Position numbers and translations under genes: made by a program
Assembly: GCA_017461545.1 (NCBI GenBank)
Contig: JAFTXP010000003.1
Coordinates: 62,001-126,000 of the forward strand
DNA from: Clostridia bacterium
GTDB taxonomy: Bacteria; Bacillota; Clostridia; UBA1212
Length of the DNA stretch: 64,000 nucleotides
Reading direction: 5' to 3'
The notes under the pieces: generated by a model
Seen by the model: the letters and a program-made list of their open reading frames with translations, nothing else
What the model was told of the DNA's origin: nothing
Databases searched by the model: none
Shown: piece after piece, positions 1 through 10,478 of the stretch
Numbering within the stretch: the first letter of the stretch is position 1
Layout: the number at the start of each line of letters is the position of its first letter

Positions 1-2
1 AA

Positions 3-284
3 CACCCTTTTCTTCGGAAAGTAATTGCCTTTATGAAAACGAGGAAGGAATGGCTCGGTACGGCTACCGATCTGCTGAACGCTATTGGAGATAACTATAC
101 CCCGCCCAACACCCTCACCAAACTGTTGCGGAAATATGATTATCAATATCTATACAAGGAAAAAGGAATTGATGTGTCCTTCCGCCGTACCAACCGTAAA
201 AGGCTCATAGGGTTATGCAACAGATTTTATTCCCGTAATGACAGTTCCGTGTACGGTAGCGGTGACGGTTGTTTTCAGAGATAG
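3..284 (+). CDS. C-terminal fragment of a mobile-element replication-type protein (5' end outside window)
   Basis: The reading frame is open from the window edge to the TAG at 282-284, and the internal ATG at 33 has no ribosome site, so this is the tail of a longer gene. The visible part, with a W-x-G-T-A-T-x-L-L motif near its start and a basic, Arg-rich stretch near residues 50-60, resembles the C-terminal DNA-binding tail of AAA/primase-helicase proteins found in integrative elements. That family match is from memory and is inference. It lies upstream of mobC and mobA, which fits an element replication or accessory gene. The catalytic part is not visible. Confidence 0.55.
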   Translation, partial: HPFLRKVIAFMKTRKEWLGTATDLLNAIGDNYTPPNTLTKLLRKYDYQYLYKEKGIDVSFRRTNRKRLIGLCNRFYSRNDSSVYGSGDGCFQR

Positions 285-310
285 GAGTAATCAAAAGAGA
301 AAGCCCTATG

Positions 311-404
311 CCTGTCCACAGGTATAGCGAGCATCGGATTTTGACACCAAAATCCAATCCACACCCTAAAGGGATGTGGACTATACTCAGGGGACACCCC
401 CTGA
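311..404. other. Hairpin cluster, candidate origin of transfer (oriT)
   Basis: Four inverted repeats sit in the 148-bp gap before mobC: CCTG/CAGG at 311-322, an 8-bp stem GGATTTTG/CAAAATCC at 336-355, an imperfect stem TCCACA/TGTGGA at 358-380, and a 7-bp stem TCAGGGG/CCCCTGA at 387-404. The second and fourth share the loop ACAC. Relaxosome nick sites commonly lie beside mobC/mobA and contain such repeats, so this is a reasonable oriT candidate. The nick site itself cannot be assigned. Confidence 0.5.
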
Positions 405-432
405 ATACCCCTAATACAAAGGAGATGATTTT

Positions 433-720
433 ATGAAAGATAAGGATACTGTTCGCATTTCAGTACGGCTATCCGAAGAAGAAAAAGAACTTTTGGAACG
501 CTCGGCAAAGCTGTGCGGACTATCCCAATCGGAATTTGTACGGCAGCTTTGCAAAGGTAAAACACCGAAGCCGCAACCGTCAAAGGAGTTTTGGAAACTG
601 CTTGAAGCACTCTACGATGTTCACAAAGGCTTTAAGGAGTGTGCAAAGTATGAGCCTTCCGCATTGAATGTCTGTAAGGAAATTGAGTGCCTTATCCTCG
701 ATTTACAGGAGGTGGGATAA
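433..720 (+). CDS. mobC: MobC-like relaxosome accessory protein
   Basis: This 95-residue protein is predicted to bind the transfer origin as a ribbon-helix-helix dimer and help the relaxase nick DNA. Residues 6-15 give the beta strand (TVRISVRLSE), followed by two helices containing ER-SAK-GLS-SEFVRQL, the typical MobC/RHH pattern. A good site (AAAGGAG at 418-424) precedes the ATG. Its stop is directly followed by the relaxase ATG, so the two are translationally coupled. Length and context match bacterial MobC proteins of mobilizable elements. Confidence 0.85.
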   Translation: MKDKDTVRISVRLSEEEKELLERSAKLCGLSQSEFVRQLCKGKTPKPQPSKEFWKLLEALYDVHKGFKECAKYEPSALNVCKEIECLILDLQEVG

Positions 721-2082
721 ATGGCAACTACAAGTTTATGGCATATTGAAGGTCGGTTAAAAGACCTTATTGCCTATGTAGAAAATCCCGAAAAGACGGT
801 AGCGAATAATCCGAGCTTACAACCGCTATGGGAAGTAATGTCTTACGTCAGCCGCCCCGAAGCTACCGAGCAAGGCGAATATGTTTCCACTATAAACTGC
901 TTGAAGGAGATCGCCTTGCAGCAGATGATCCTAACGAAAAAACAGTACGGCAAAGAAAATGGATATATCGCTTGGCACGGTTATCAGAGCTTTAAGCCGG
1001 ATGAGGTTACGGCAAAAGAAGCACACGAAATCGGTATGCAGACCGCAAGAGAAATGTGGGGTGATCGGTATCAAATCATTGTTACCACCCACCTTGACAA
1101 AGACCATCTGCACAATCATTTCTGCTTTAATTCCGTGTCCTTTATTGACGGTAAAAAGTATGACTATTCCAAGACAGAGCAACGAAAACTCCGTAGCGTA
1201 TCTGACCGTATTTGTGCCGAGCACGGCTTATCGGTAATAAAGAATCCGCATAAAGCACCATCACGGCAAGTATGGCTCGACGAGAAAAGCGGTAAGCCTA
1301 CCCGATACAATGTGTACCGTGAGGATGTTAGAGAAGCCATTGATTACAGCCGCACGCCCTACTATATGGAGGACTACCTACGGCGAAAAGGATATATTAC
1401 CGACTTTACGGGAAAGCATTGGAAAATCAAATTGCCGCAGTATAAACACTTTACCCGCCTTGATACCCTTAATGAAAAATGGACACCCGAAAATATCCGT
1501 TACTCTATGGGCAGATACGCTTCTTTTGGTAATCGCAGAGCGTATATCTCATATCCGAAAGATATGCCACAGGACTTGAAGGATTGGTTTCAGCCGTTTC
1601 GCAGGACAAGCCATATTTACCGCTTGTATCTGCACTACTGCTATCTGCTTGGCTACTTGCCAAAAAATACAGATTACAAGCCGACAAGTCCCTATCTCAA
1701 AGAGGACTTAAAAAAGCTCGAAGAAATCTCCGAGCAAGTACGGTATATGAGCAAATACGGCATTGAAACCTTTGACGATCTGTATGCAGACCGAGCAAAG
1801 ATTGAAAGTGATATGGATAGGCTGATTGAAGTCCGTACCAAATTGCAAAACAAAATCCGCAGAGCAACACCCGCCGAAAAAGAACGCCTACGAGAAGAAA
1901 AGGCGGGCGTTACGGCTCGGATAACTGAACTGCGGAAACAACTGAAAATGAACAAAGGCATTGAGGAACGTTCCGTTAAGATCCAAGAGAAAACAGATAT
2001 GTTCTTCGCCAACGAAATTGCGGCAAAACAAGCCGAACAACAACGAATCAGAGAAAGACAGAGAGGAGGTTGGGAACGATGA
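721..2082 (+). CDS. mobA: MobA/VirD2-type relaxase
   Basis: A 453-residue relaxase that would nick oriT, stay bound to the 5' end of the strand and pilot it into a conjugation pore supplied by another element. The metal-binding signature HLDKDHLHNH is at residues 124-133, the three-histidine motif of the Relaxase (PF03432) family. Residues 340-450 are highly charged and predicted coiled-coil. The gene begins on the base after the mobC stop and its stop overlaps the next ATG (ATGA). No type IV secretion genes are visible, so the element is mobilizable rather than self-transmissible as far as this window shows. Confidence 0.92.
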   Translation: MATTSLWHIEGRLKDLIAYVENPEKTVANNPSLQPLWEVMSYVSRPEATEQGEYVSTINCLKEIALQQMILTKKQYGKENGYIAWHGYQSFKPDEVTAKEAHEIGMQTAREMWGDRYQIIVTTHLDKDHLHNHFCFNSVSFIDGKKYDYSKTEQRKLRSVSDRICAEHGLSVIKNPHKAPSRQVWLDEKSGKPTRYNVYREDVREAIDYSRTPYYMEDYLRRKGYITDFTGKHWKIKLPQYKHFTRLDTLNEKWTPENIRYSMGRYASFGNRRAYISYPKDMPQDLKDWFQPFRRTSHIYRLYLHYCYLLGYLPKNTDYKPTSPYLKEDLKKLEEISEQVRYMSKYGIETFDDLYADRAKIESDMDRLIEVRTKLQNKIRRATPAEKERLREEKAGVTARITELRKQLKMNKGIEERSVKIQEKTDMFFANEIAAKQAEQQRIRERQRGGWER

Positions 2083-2318
2083 CAAATACCGATAGAAACG
2101 ATGATATTTACAAGGTCATAGATGAAATTACAGATTACCTTGCAACGCTTACCAAAGAGGAACGTATTGTTTGGTTTAAGAGGAATATGTACCTTGAACC
2201 GCTGAACTTCGTAAAGGAGATTGACGGTACTCTTTATGCGGTCAGAACTTTCTTTAAGGAAGATGCAAAGGAAAACATCACCGAAAAGGTTGAACGCATA
2301 ATTTTGAAAAAACAATGA
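2079..2318 (+). CDS. TnpW-like small transposon protein
   Basis: A 79-residue protein starting at the ATG that overlaps the relaxase stop. The site GAGGAGG (2063-2069) is about nine bases upstream, which favours this ATG over an upstream TTG at 2070. The C-terminal half (G-T-L-Y-A-V-R-T-F-F-x-x-D-A-K-E-N then V-E-R-I-I) matches the conserved part of TnpW-family proteins, small proteins of unknown role next to large serine recombinases in Tn4451-like elements. The assignment is from remembered family pattern. Confidence 0.68.
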   Translation: MTNTDRNDDIYKVIDEITDYLATLTKEERIVWFKRNMYLEPLNFVKEIDGTLYAVRTFFKEDAKENITEKVERIILKKQ

Positions 2319-2346
2319 AAAACTTTCGATTTACCGCATTAAAGTG

Positions 2347-4091
<1,745 letters not shown>

Positions 4092-4150
4092 CCAATGGCT
4101 ACACCGCTTAACGAAATCAATTATTCAGTTTAGATACAAGAGCCACCCAT

Positions 4151-4180
4151 TGGGGCACCTTCCTTACGGAGGGTGCCCCA
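4151..4180. terminator. Strong hairpin at the element/chromosome junction
   Basis: TGGGGCACC (4151-4159) pairs with GGTGCCCCA (4172-4180), extended by TCC/GGA around a TTAC loop. It lies between the convergent recombinase and acyltransferase genes. A short T-rich stretch follows on the plus strand, so it may terminate both. Confidence 0.68.
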
Positions 4181-4184
4181 AGGT

Positions 4185-5078
4185 TCACATTTTTATTTCA
4201 ATTTTCTTCGAAGCAGGCAGTTCTAAAAGCTCAGGATTTTCCAGCACATATTTGAGCAATTTTATTGTTTTTGAATAATAGTAACCGTCGGCAATTCTCT
4301 CGTCGACTGTCAGACCTAAATCAATACTTTCTTTCATTTCATACGTGCCGTCATCGTTAAAGAACGGACGTTTTTTTATTTCACCGATTGCAGTAAACAC
4401 CGAATTTGTTCCCCAATTTGTAAGATGGTGATATCCGCTGTGAAGTTTTATCGAGCCCAGATTTGTAAGAACGACAGAAGCGTAGTAGGGGTCGGTTGCG
4501 ATAAGTGCATGAGGCATTTTGCCGTGCTTATCAAGCCATCTCGCAATGCGGATAAGAAACTTTGCAAGAAAACGCGGCATTTTATTGAAAATATCCATAG
4601 CATCGCTGGAAGCATCTCCATTGCCGCCGCGGCAGGATGTGACCATACGCTTTATATCGTTATGTACGGAGTCTATTGTGGTATTTTCGTCAGCATGAAT
4701 GATTGCCAGCCCCTCCTTGGACTCGTCCTGATACTGCTTTTTTATGACAAATGCTGCGGTTACTTCATTTCTTTGGTATATGTTTCCGTTTGCAATAAAA
4801 CGGTTCATCTTAGGGCGTAAAGTGATAACTTTAATCATTGCGGTGACAATAAGCTGAAAGACATTATATTTGTAGTCTTTCGCGTCAATATTTTTATTTT
4901 CCAAATATTTAACTGCATTGGTCAAATCAATTTTTTCCGAAACAAAAGCCTCGTTGTCACATCTGTTCGGATAGATAAGCGGCATAACAAAATGCATGCT
5001 GTCAATGTCTCTTATCAGATATCCGTCTCTGCGGTCCCCTAAGCGACGTTTTCTTTTTTTCTGTGTGTTTTTTTGCAT
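4185..5078 (-). CDS. E2/chloramphenicol-acetyltransferase-fold protein with altered active-site motif
   Basis: A 297-residue protein matching the catalytic domain of 2-oxoacid dehydrogenase acyltransferases (CAT fold) but with no lipoyl or E1/E3-binding domain. The conserved motif near the C terminus, normally D-H-R-x-x-D-G with a catalytic histidine, reads DERIADG at residues 259-265. The usual base is therefore glutamate, so a normal acyltransfer mechanism is doubtful. The ATG has GGAGG ten bases upstream. The stop codon lies directly beside the mobile element end. No dehydrogenase partner genes are nearby. True substrate unknown. Confidence 0.8.
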   Translation of the reverse strand: MQKNTQKKRKRRLGDRRDGYLIRDIDSMHFVMPLIYPNRCDNEAFVSEKIDLTNAVKYLENKNIDAKDYKYNVFQLIVTAMIKVITLRPKMNRFIANGNIYQRNEVTAAFVIKKQYQDESKEGLAIIHADENTTIDSVHNDIKRMVTSCRGGNGDASSDAMDIFNKMPRFLAKFLIRIARWLDKHGKMPHALIATDPYYASVVLTNLGSIKLHSGYHHLTNWGTNSVFTAIGEIKKRPFFNDDGTYEMKESIDLGLTVDERIADGYYYSKTIKLLKYVLENPELLELPASKKIEIKM

Positions 5079-5113
5079 ACAAATATCCTCCGAAATGATA
5101 AAACCATAAAATA

Positions 5114-5142
5114 ATTATAAACAAAATGTAAAGTTCTGACAA
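5114..5142 (-). promoter_or_regulatory. Promoter of the E2-like gene
   Basis: Read on the minus strand: TTGTCA (5142-5137), 17-bp spacer, TATAAT (5119-5114). It is 36 bases from the ATG. Confidence 0.6.
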
Positions 5143-5155
5143 GATTGCAAAAAAA

Positions 5156-5186
5156 CGCCTCCGCTGCAAATTTTGCAGCGGAGGCG
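5156..5186 (-). terminator. Terminator of the repeat lipoprotein gene
   Basis: A 15-bp perfect stem (CGCCTCCGCTGCAAA and its complement) is followed on the minus strand by a run of T residues. Confidence 0.85.
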
Positions 5187-5212
5187 GTCAGCCGTATTTA
5201 TTACTGATTTTA

Positions 5213-5806
5213 TCAGAATTCGTATGAACCGATAAGTTCTCCATTAATATCAAAATATCTGAAAATAACTTTTTCTACAGCAGCGCATTCTTTTCTGATG
5301 GAATTTGCACTGGCTGTAAAGATGTCTTTTGAATTTTCAATTTGTGCATCCATTGCTTCTTTGGCATTATCTGCAGTTTCTACTAAGTAATTGTAGTTGT
5401 AAACAAGATTGTTTCCTTCAGCTTCTATGCTGACATTAAATACTGAAGAACTTTGTTTGCTCACTAAATCTTTCGCACTGTCTACATATTCCTGTACAGT
5501 CATACCGGATGTCTCAGTAGGTGTTTCTGTCTCGGGGGCATCTGTCTCAGGAGCTTCTGTTTCCGGAGCATCTGTCTCAGGAGCTTCTGTTTCCGGGGCA
5601 TCTGTCTCGGGAGCATCTGTCTCGGGAGCGTCTGTCTCAGGAGCGTCTGTTTCTTCCGGCTTTTCTGAATTTTTAAGGGCTTCCTCAAGTTTTTCTGTTG
5701 CCTCTTTAAGTTCGTCTATCTTTTTTGATGTCTCTGAATCTTCTCCGCATCCGAAAAGTGTAAATACCATTACGAATGACAATACTATCATTAATACTTT
5801 TTTCAT
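5213..5806 (-). CDS. Lipoprotein with ETDAP-type repeats
   Basis: A 197-residue secreted lipoprotein of unknown function. Residues 1-20 form a signal peptide ending in the lipobox LFGC, so the mature protein starts at Cys20. A short charged coiled-coil (28-50) leads into about nine five-residue repeats (ETDAP, ETEAP, ETETP), an acidic, proline-rich spacer that probably lifts the C-terminal ~95-residue domain away from the membrane. That domain is a compact alpha/beta unit with no motif I recognise. GGAGG lies seven bases before the ATG. The 15-bp DNA repeat encoding ETDAP could change copy number by slippage. Confidence 0.75.
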   Translation of the reverse strand: MKKVLMIVLSFVMVFTLFGCGEDSETSKKIDELKEATEKLEEALKNSEKPEETDAPETDAPETDAPETDAPETEAPETDAPETEAPETDAPETETPTETSGMTVQEYVDSAKDLVSKQSSSVFNVSIEAEGNNLVYNYNYLVETADNAKEAMDAQIENSKDIFTASANSIRKECAAVEKVIFRYFDINGELIGSYEF

Positions 5807-5873
5807 TGTTTGCCTCCACTAGTAACTTATATTAGCGCGTGCTTGTTAACGACTTGTTACACGCATAAAACGT

Positions 5874-5902
5874 ATAATATACTTTTTTTGATTTTTTATC
5901 AA
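5874..5902 (-). promoter_or_regulatory. Promoter of the repeat lipoprotein
   Basis: Minus strand: TTGATA (5902-5897), 17-bp spacer, TATTAT (5879-5874). The transcript would have a leader of about 60 bases. Confidence 0.6.
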
Positions 5903-5986
5903 GATAATATTTACACGCATTGTGAAAGAAAACAATCCGTGCTAAACTGATATACGACTAAAACGAAAGGAACTGATTTCATCACA

Positions 5987-6724
5987 ATGAAAGATTTTGA
6001 TGAGGAGCGTCTTTTCTCTTCGCGTATAAAGGACCTCGCAAGGTCTGCGGAAAAAGGAAATATATGCTATTCCGACTTTCTCACGCCTGCGGAGCGTTCA
6101 CTTGTGCTGTGCATGAAAGAGCTTGCAGGAATATGCAGGGTGAGTTTTGACGGCGGATATCCTGAGGCCGAGAGAGTGCGTGCGAAATTTTTGCCGATTG
6201 ACTTTGAATATGAAGTTGATTCTCCTGTCTTTGCTGTGGAAATCAGCTGCCGCATGGGTGAGTTCAGCCATCGCGAGGTGCTCGGTTCTGTGCTCGGTCT
6301 CGGCATTTCAAGAGGCAAAATCGGTGATATTATAATGGGTGATAAAAAATGTACCGTTATATGCGACCCCGGGATTGCTTCATATATTATAGACAATCTT
6401 AAACGTGTAGGACGCATGGGTGTAAAAGTAAAAGAATGTACAGAGATAAACGTTTTTGAAACCGAAAATGAGACAATAACAGTATCGGTTGCGTCGCTTA
6501 GACTTGATATAATTGTTGCAGAGGGATTCTCAATATCAAGGACTCTTGCTGCCGAGATGATACGAGGCGGTCTTTGTTTTGTGAATTGGATTAAGACGGA
6601 GTCGCCTTCGAATACAGTGAAGCTCGGCGATGTGATTACACTGCGGGGAAAGGGCAGAGTAAAGCTCTCAAATATAGGCGGTCAGAGCCGTAAAGGTAAG
6701 ACGTTCATTGACCTTTTAAAGTAG
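5987..6724 (+). CDS. ylmH: YlmH-family S4 RNA-binding protein
   Basis: A 245-residue protein of the YlmH family, implicated in ribosome-associated RNA binding. Residues 1-160 match the YlmH N-terminal region, with the R-x-x-D-L-A-x-S-A-E-x-G and F-L-x-P-A-E pattern at its start. Residues 165-225 form an S4 domain (SLRLDIIVA...SRTLAAEMIRGGLCFVN). In many Bacillota ylmH sits in the sepF-ylmG-ylmH-divIVA cluster, but here it stands alone. A promoter-like TTGTGA (5920-5925) with TAAACT (5943-5948) and a GAAAGGAAC site precede the ATG. Confidence 0.85.
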   Translation: MKDFDEERLFSSRIKDLARSAEKGNICYSDFLTPAERSLVLCMKELAGICRVSFDGGYPEAERVRAKFLPIDFEYEVDSPVFAVEISCRMGEFSHREVLGSVLGLGISRGKIGDIIMGDKKCTVICDPGIASYIIDNLKRVGRMGVKVKECTEINVFETENETITVSVASLRLDIIVAEGFSISRTLAAEMIRGGLCFVNWIKTESPSNTVKLGDVITLRGKGRVKLSNIGGQSRKGKTFIDLLK

Positions 6725-6811
6725 GGATTTATTTGTTTCGGTCTGTTTGACAGGTGTTATTATTTACGCTACTATATGAAACATTGTGACATGAATTTTA
6801 CGGAGGATAAA

Positions 6812-8404
6812 ATGAGTTTTTTAAAAAAATCTATATTATATATAACAATATTCTTAATTGCTCTATCAATGGTTGCCTGCAAAGACACTTCAGATGTTCC
6901 GGCTGTTTCGGATAGTCCGAACGGCAGTGTGGAAAACACAGACATTATTATTCAATCAGCATCAGATATGCCTTCTGTTACAGACTTACCTGTCAGCAGC
7001 ATATCAAATTCAGAGTCAATTTCTCCCGAAGCAACTGCATCTGCCGATATAAGTACACCCCCGACTCAAACGGCATCTGTTGCTGCTTCTCCGAAAAATA
7101 CATCTGTTGTTCAGCCAACTGCGACAGCATCTGTTTCCGCAGCGACATCAAGCCCTTATAACAGCAATAAGCCGGCGGGCACGTCCAAGCCCACGAATAC
7201 ATCTAAACAAACAAGCACTGCAAAACCGACAAGTTCTTCGGCATCGGCCGTAACTTCCAAAGCTACAACAACGCCGAAGAAAACAAGTCAAACTGCAACA
7301 GCTGCGACTCCGAAACCGACTGCGTCTTCAGGCATAAAAAGCAGTGAACAGTACATAGAGTTTTTAAATAATAATTATAAGAATTATCAGGAAGTTGAAT
7401 ACGGACTTGATATCACAAAAAAAACTGATTTAGTGGGAATATGTTATAGCACATGGTTTACGGCTATTCATGCAGGAAACGGCAGATTGGTGAATTCGCA
7501 CAACATTACAGACATCCTTGAAGGAAACGGAACATGGGGCAGTGCGGGACAATTTCATTACTGGGCTGAGCCTGCGCTCGGATATTACACGAGCCATGAT
7601 GAGTCCGTCATTCGTACACATATGACGCAGATTGCCGAAATGGGAGCAGACTATATAATAATTGACAATACAAATGTACAGATGCAATGGCAGAACAACC
7701 AGGACTGGTTCAGATTTGTAACGCGTCCCTGTACGGCACTTCTTGATACCATTGTCGAGATGCGCGCAGAAGGTTTGGAAACGCCGTACGTAGTTTTTTG
7801 GAATAAGACAAGTGACGGACAGAATTGGGATGTTGTAAACGAAATATATGACGAATTCATCTCTGTGGAAAAATGGAAGGACTGTTTTGTTTACTGGGAA
7901 GGCAAGCCTTTTGTACTTATAACTTCAAAAGTGTCCGGAACCCCTGATTGCGATATTACAACCCGTGTGCAGTGGGGATTGAAACAAAGCCTCGGGACGA
8001 GTGAGTGGAGTTTTCTCAATATAACAAATGTTCCGTCGGTTGATGCTAACCGTTTTGCAGAGCAGATATGTGTATGCACCGCGGTACAGGAAACATATAT
8101 GTCCGACACAACGACAGCTCACGGACGAAATCACGGAATATTTATGTATAATCAATGGAAAAATGCATTTAAATACAGACCGAAAGCAATCACTTTGACG
8201 TGGTGGAATGAATGGTGCGCACAACTCTCATACAGTGCAAACGGTACTCCGCAGTTCGTAGATAATTACAATCAGGAATACAGCCGTGATATAGAGCCGA
8301 TGAAAGGCGGTCACGGAGATCAGTATTATCAATGGACAAAGCAGTATATAACGGCATACAAAAACCACAGCAGCTGCCCGAGACTTGTCGAGGCAGGGTA
8401 CTAA
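6812..8404 (+). CDS. Secreted lipoprotein with GH99/GH71-like TIM-barrel domain
   Basis: A 530-residue exported protein. The ATG at 6812 has CGGAGG five bases upstream and gives a clean signal peptide with lipobox SMVAC (about residue 23), so it is preferred over an upstream ATG at 6776. Residues ~25-180 are a Ser/Thr/Ala/Pro-rich linker. Residues ~190-530 look like a TIM-barrel of the endo-mannosidase-like (GH99/GH71/WbsX) type, with a W-W-N-E-W motif near residue 470 and a conserved D-N-Y-N-Q-E-Y-S-R-D-I-E-P-M segment after it. The likely role is glycan binding or cleavage at the cell surface. The substrate cannot be read from the sequence. Confidence 0.7.
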   Translation: MSFLKKSILYITIFLIALSMVACKDTSDVPAVSDSPNGSVENTDIIIQSASDMPSVTDLPVSSISNSESISPEATASADISTPPTQTASVAASPKNTSVVQPTATASVSAATSSPYNSNKPAGTSKPTNTSKQTSTAKPTSSSASAVTSKATTTPKKTSQTATAATPKPTASSGIKSSEQYIEFLNNNYKNYQEVEYGLDITKKTDLVGICYSTWFTAIHAGNGRLVNSHNITDILEGNGTWGSAGQFHYWAEPALGYYTSHDESVIRTHMTQIAEMGADYIIIDNTNVQMQWQNNQDWFRFVTRPCTALLDTIVEMRAEGLETPYVVFWNKTSDGQNWDVVNEIYDEFISVEKWKDCFVYWEGKPFVLITSKVSGTPDCDITTRVQWGLKQSLGTSEWSFLNITNVPSVDANRFAEQICVCTAVQETYMSDTTTAHGRNHGIFMYNQWKNAFKYRPKAITLTWWNEWCAQLSYSANGTPQFVDNYNQEYSRDIEPMKGGHGDQYYQWTKQYITAYKNHSSCPRLVEAGY

Positions 8405-8415
8405 TTATAAAAAGC

Positions 8416-8472
8416 ATCCCGCTGGAAAAAACCAAAATCCTAAAGGATTTTTAATAATTTTTCCGGCGGGAT
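8416..8472. terminator. Terminator built on a dispersed palindromic repeat
   Basis: ATCCCGCTGGAAAAA (8416-8430) pairs with TTTTTCCGGCGGGAT (8458-8472) with one wobble. The loop carries a second stem, AAAATCC/GGATTTT. The inner part closely resembles the hairpin at 27511-27593 and the array after it. It lies between convergent genes. Confidence 0.7.
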
Positions 8473-8524
8473 AACTTTTTGCGTAATGAAGGTTTAAAGC
8501 ATGATTTTTATGCCGTAAATCGGT

Positions 8525-10465
8525 CTATTTAAGTTCGTTTAAATCGTTTACGGGCGGCATGCAACTGTGATTACGGCATACATAGTAAGTTGTTTTACCG
8601 TTTTTGAGAGGATATTCTTTTGTGGGTTTCTGCAAAAGAATAATGGCGGCTTCGGGGGAAATGTCAGGCGGAAAAATGTTTCTGTCTGTTTCTTTGTCGG
8701 GTACAACAGTCACTTTCATCGGCGGGTCGTTATAATCCAAAAGCGCAGTCAAAAACATTGAATATCCGGACGGATACCGTGATGCGAAGGCTGCGATAAA
8801 TTCCAGCTGCCGCTCTGCCGCTGCTGCATATTTTTTATCGGAAGTAATAAACGATAAGCGCACAAAATTGTATGCCATTAAAGAATTCCCGCTCGGAATC
8901 GCACCGTCGTATGTTTCTTTCGGACGCAATATCAATTCTTCGCTGTCATTGCCGTATAAATAAAATCCTCCTGTATTGTCACCGAATTCTGTTGTGACCT
9001 TATCGCAAAGACGGATTGCTCTTTCTGAATACTTAGAATCCAGGGTCGCTCTGTACAAGCTGAGCTGAGCAAAAATATATGCGGCATAATCGTCTAAAAA
9101 ACCTTTTACTCCGCGTTTTTCGTCCCGGAAACTTACAAACAGAGTATCATTTTCGCACAGGTGCTTCTGTATAAAATCATCTGCATTTTTGGCAGTATTA
9201 AGATATATTTCTTTTTTGCTGACAAGGTACAGCTTGCACATGGCGGCTATCATCAGTCCGTTCCATGAAGTCAGAATCTTATCATCAAGGTGGAGAGAGT
9301 ACCTGTTTTTTCTGTAATTATCCAGTTGCCGTAAGAAAGTATCAAATGTTCTGTCGCACGGGTCGCTTTTAAGCAAATTAGGGATATTCTTTCCTTCGAA
9401 ATTTCCTGCAGCGCTTATGTCAAAATGGCGGTTAAAAGCCTCTCCGCCTTTTTGTCCCAATACTTTTATTGTTTCGTCTGGGGTAAGAAGATAATACTTT
9501 CCCTCTTCGCCTTCGCTGTCGGCATCCTGTGCGCTGTAGAATCCGCCGTCTGGAGATGTCATTTCACGCATAATATACTCTGCGGTTTTTTCTGCGATTT
9601 CAAGATACAGCGTCTTTTTTGTGACATCGTATGCCGTACAGTAGGCCAATATCATCAGCGCGTTATCATAAAGCATCTTTTCAAAGTGCGGAACAAGAAA
9701 CTTTTTGTCGGTGGAATACCGGCAGAAACCAAATCCGATGTGGTCGAACATACCTCCGCGGTACATTTGTGTGAGCGTGTGTTCAGCCATTTTTAAAAAA
9801 TTTTCTTTTTTGAAGCGTTCATAGTAAGAGAGCAAGAATATCAGATTGTGGGGAGCAGGGAATTTCGGCGCGCGTCCGAAGCCTCCGTTATTTTTGTCGT
9901 AGAGTTTTTCGTAAATTTCCGCTGCAAAATGGGTTAACTGCATATCTGCGTTCCCGTATGTCACATCCGTGCTGTCAATATGGTTTATGATTTCATTTGA
10001 CTGTTTAAGCAGAGCGCTGCGGTTATCGGTCCATGCTTTGTGAATCGCAATCAAAAGTTCCCGCAGACCGATCATGCCTCCGTACGCACTTTTGGGAAAA
10101 TAAGTTCCTGCAAAAAACGGTTTTTGGTCTGACGTCATAAAAATACTTGTGGGCCATCCGCCGCTTCCGGTAAATGCCTGACATACTGCCATATAAACGT
10201 TATCAATATCAGGACGTTCTTCTTTATCAACTTTTATTGATATAAAATATCGGTTAAGGATATCTGCAATTTCCTCATCCTCAAAGCTCTCGTGTGCCAT
10301 AACATGGCACCAATGGCATGTGCTGTATCCGATGCTCAAAAAGATCGGTTTGTCCTCCTCTTGTGCACGTTCAAACGCTTCATCGCACCAGGGATACCAG
10401 TCAACAGGGTTCTCTTTGTGCTGAAGCAAATAAGGACTTGTCTCATTTTTCAATCGATTACTCAT
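8525..10465 (-). CDS. yyaL: YyaL-type thioredoxin-domain protein (DUF255)
   Basis: A 646-residue protein of the DUF255/spermatogenesis-associated-20 family: a thioredoxin-like N-terminal domain (1-~165) with the CHWCHVM motif at about residues 50-56, then an (alpha/alpha)6-barrel resembling N-acylglucosamine 2-epimerases and glycosidases. The family is widespread but its reaction is not established. GGAGG lies seven bases before the ATG. Its start codon is only 13 bases past the stop of the oxidoreductase alpha-beta gene, so it is probably the last gene of that operon, suggesting a link to redox or central metabolism. Confidence 0.85.
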   Translation of the reverse strand: MSNRLKNETSPYLLQHKENPVDWYPWCDEAFERAQEEDKPIFLSIGYSTCHWCHVMAHESFEDEEIADILNRYFISIKVDKEERPDIDNVYMAVCQAFTGSGGWPTSIFMTSDQKPFFAGTYFPKSAYGGMIGLRELLIAIHKAWTDNRSALLKQSNEIINHIDSTDVTYGNADMQLTHFAAEIYEKLYDKNNGGFGRAPKFPAPHNLIFLLSYYERFKKENFLKMAEHTLTQMYRGGMFDHIGFGFCRYSTDKKFLVPHFEKMLYDNALMILAYCTAYDVTKKTLYLEIAEKTAEYIMREMTSPDGGFYSAQDADSEGEEGKYYLLTPDETIKVLGQKGGEAFNRHFDISAAGNFEGKNIPNLLKSDPCDRTFDTFLRQLDNYRKNRYSLHLDDKILTSWNGLMIAAMCKLYLVSKKEIYLNTAKNADDFIQKHLCENDTLFVSFRDEKRGVKGFLDDYAAYIFAQLSLYRATLDSKYSERAIRLCDKVTTEFGDNTGGFYLYGNDSEELILRPKETYDGAIPSGNSLMAYNFVRLSFITSDKKYAAAAERQLEFIAAFASRYPSGYSMFLTALLDYNDPPMKVTVVPDKETDRNIFPPDISPEAAIILLQKPTKEYPLKNGKTTYYVCRNHSCMPPVNDLNELK

Positions 10466-10478
10466 TTGATTACCTCCG

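Noticed and set aside
5409-5822. Plus-strand frame opposite the ETDAP lipoprotein
   Set aside because: Low-complexity reverse reading of the repeats, without a ribosome site.
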